From JABMMZ01 sp040403495 (GTDB lineage Bacteria > Bacteroidota > Bacteroidia > NS11-12g > UBA955), in assembly GCA_040403495.1 (NCBI GenBank), contig JBBAKM010000010.1:30396-94395 (forward strand): a stretch of 64,000 nt of DNA. Direction: 5' to 3'. Position numbers and translations under genes: made by a program. Under the pieces are notes generated by a model. The model was not told where the DNA came from, did not search any database, and saw only the letters and a list, made by a program, of their open reading frames with translations. Of this stretch, positions 63,423-64,000 are shown piece by piece. Positions within the stretch are counted from its first letter, which is position 1. Every line of letters starts with the position of its first letter.

Positions 63423-64000
63423 TAGTTAGGATTGTGTTTTTGCGTTTGTATAGATTTTGAAAAAGGAGTGTATCGAATGCCGATGTAGAATTCTCTTCCC
63501 CTTGTTGGTCCCCAATTGAATGAAGTGTCAAAATAGGGGCTAAATGGGTTTTGCCAACTAACAATAGGGCGAATTTGCCTGAAGTTTAATATGTTTTCAC
63601 AACCGCTGTAAATTTCGAATTTTTTCCATTTTTTGGTGACTTGAATATTCGTAATGGAATAAGGTTTGGAGAAATTGGGTTGTTGGAATTCTACGGGATT
63701 AAAGGACGTGTTAGGGAGTCGTTGCTCGCCGTACCAATGTGAATTTAAATCAATACGCCATTTGTTCGATTTGGGAATGTAAGAAAAGCCAAACAATAAA
63801 CGATGTCTTGAATTGAATGGTAGTAACTCTTTTTGTTGGTTTTTGATTCGGTAAACATCCAAGAAGTTGTATGCCATTTTAAATTCATATTCTTTGTAAA
63901 ACTTGAGAGTTAAATCGGTTTGAAACCCGTTTGAAATAGATGTTCCGGTGAAGTTGTATATCAATGCTTTTTGAGACTCGCTGTCATAATCGGGGAAAAA
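63422..64000 (-). CDS. TonB-dependent receptor, C-terminal end (partial)
   Basis: The reading frame stays open to the right edge, so only about 192 C-terminal residues are visible. They form outer-membrane beta strands: FKMAYNFLDVYRIKNQ, HRLLFGFSYIPKSNKWRIDL, and the final REFYIGIRYTPF. The FEIYSGCENILNFRQIRPI segment is typical of TonB-dependent receptor ends. Substrate cannot be inferred from this part. Confidence 0.85.
   Translation of the reverse strand, partial: FFPDYDSESQKALIYNFTGTSISNGFQTDLTLKFYKEYEFKMAYNFLDVYRIKNQQKELLPFNSRHRLLFGFSYIPKSNKWRIDLNSHWYGEQRLPNTSFNPVEFQQPNFSKPYSITNIQVTKKWKKFEIYSGCENILNFRQIRPIVSWQNPFSPYFDTSFNWGPTRGREFYIGIRYTPFSKSIQTQKHNPN

Overview
This is an AT-rich chromosomal segment from a member of the Bacteroidota, probably a gliding or formerly gliding flavobacteria- or Chitinophagales-like lineage. 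Evidence for this includes adjacent gldE and gldD genes after mutY-ssb, a very long secreted protein with a type B T9SS (gliding-motility-associated) C-terminal domain, a SecA of about 1095 residues, an alpha-2-macroglobulin lipoprotein, and promoters of the Bacteroidota form (TTTG, about 19 nt, TAnnTTTG) in front of many genes.

Layout. 1-12.8 kb: housekeeping and envelope genes (tgt end, LptF/G permease, TrmH-type methyltransferase, ACMSD-like amidohydrolase, alpha-2-macroglobulin, PolX-like protein, GT9 glycosyltransferase, META-domain protein). 13.7-22.8 kb: a complete type II-C CRISPR-Cas locus in the order cas1-cas2-(antisense tracrRNA)-cas9-array, with 38 repeats. 22.8-25.5 kb: an accessory stretch ending at tRNA-Phe, with a broken KilA-N gene, an unknown gene overlapping a PIN-domain gene, and an orphan membrane protein. 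25.6-37.8 kb: a membrane Fe-S protein, L,D-transpeptidase, pyruvate kinase, a second GT9 enzyme, the T9SS cargo protein and several lineage-specific proteins. 37.9-41.8 kb: VIT1-type metal transporter, SDR, ferredoxin, NlpC/P60 and YkgJ-type genes. 41.8-50.4 kb: a conserved Bacteroidota block (RNase G, a 29-residue ribosomal-like peptide, TPR protein, HU, mutY, ssb, gldE, gldD, purH, hydrolase). 50.4-64 kb: secreted and unknown proteins, zinc peptidase, SPOR protein, secA, YceI, Crp-like regulator, DUF255 protein and the end of a TonB-dependent receptor.

The CRISPR locus is the most interesting part. The tracrRNA can be read directly on the minus strand between cas2 and cas9: promoter, 15-nt anti-repeat, a nexus-like segment and a terminator. 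Its anti-repeat pairs with the repeat only if the array is transcribed on the minus strand, towards cas9. In that orientation every intact repeat carries a TTG-N18-TATCTTTG element, a likely internal promoter for each crRNA. The array changes abruptly between two repeat families that differ at six positions, all outside the tracrRNA-pairing segment and the promoter box. Three of the last five repeats at the cas9-distal end carry a small structured insertion at the same internal site. The functional readings are inference from sequence; no search or expression data were available.
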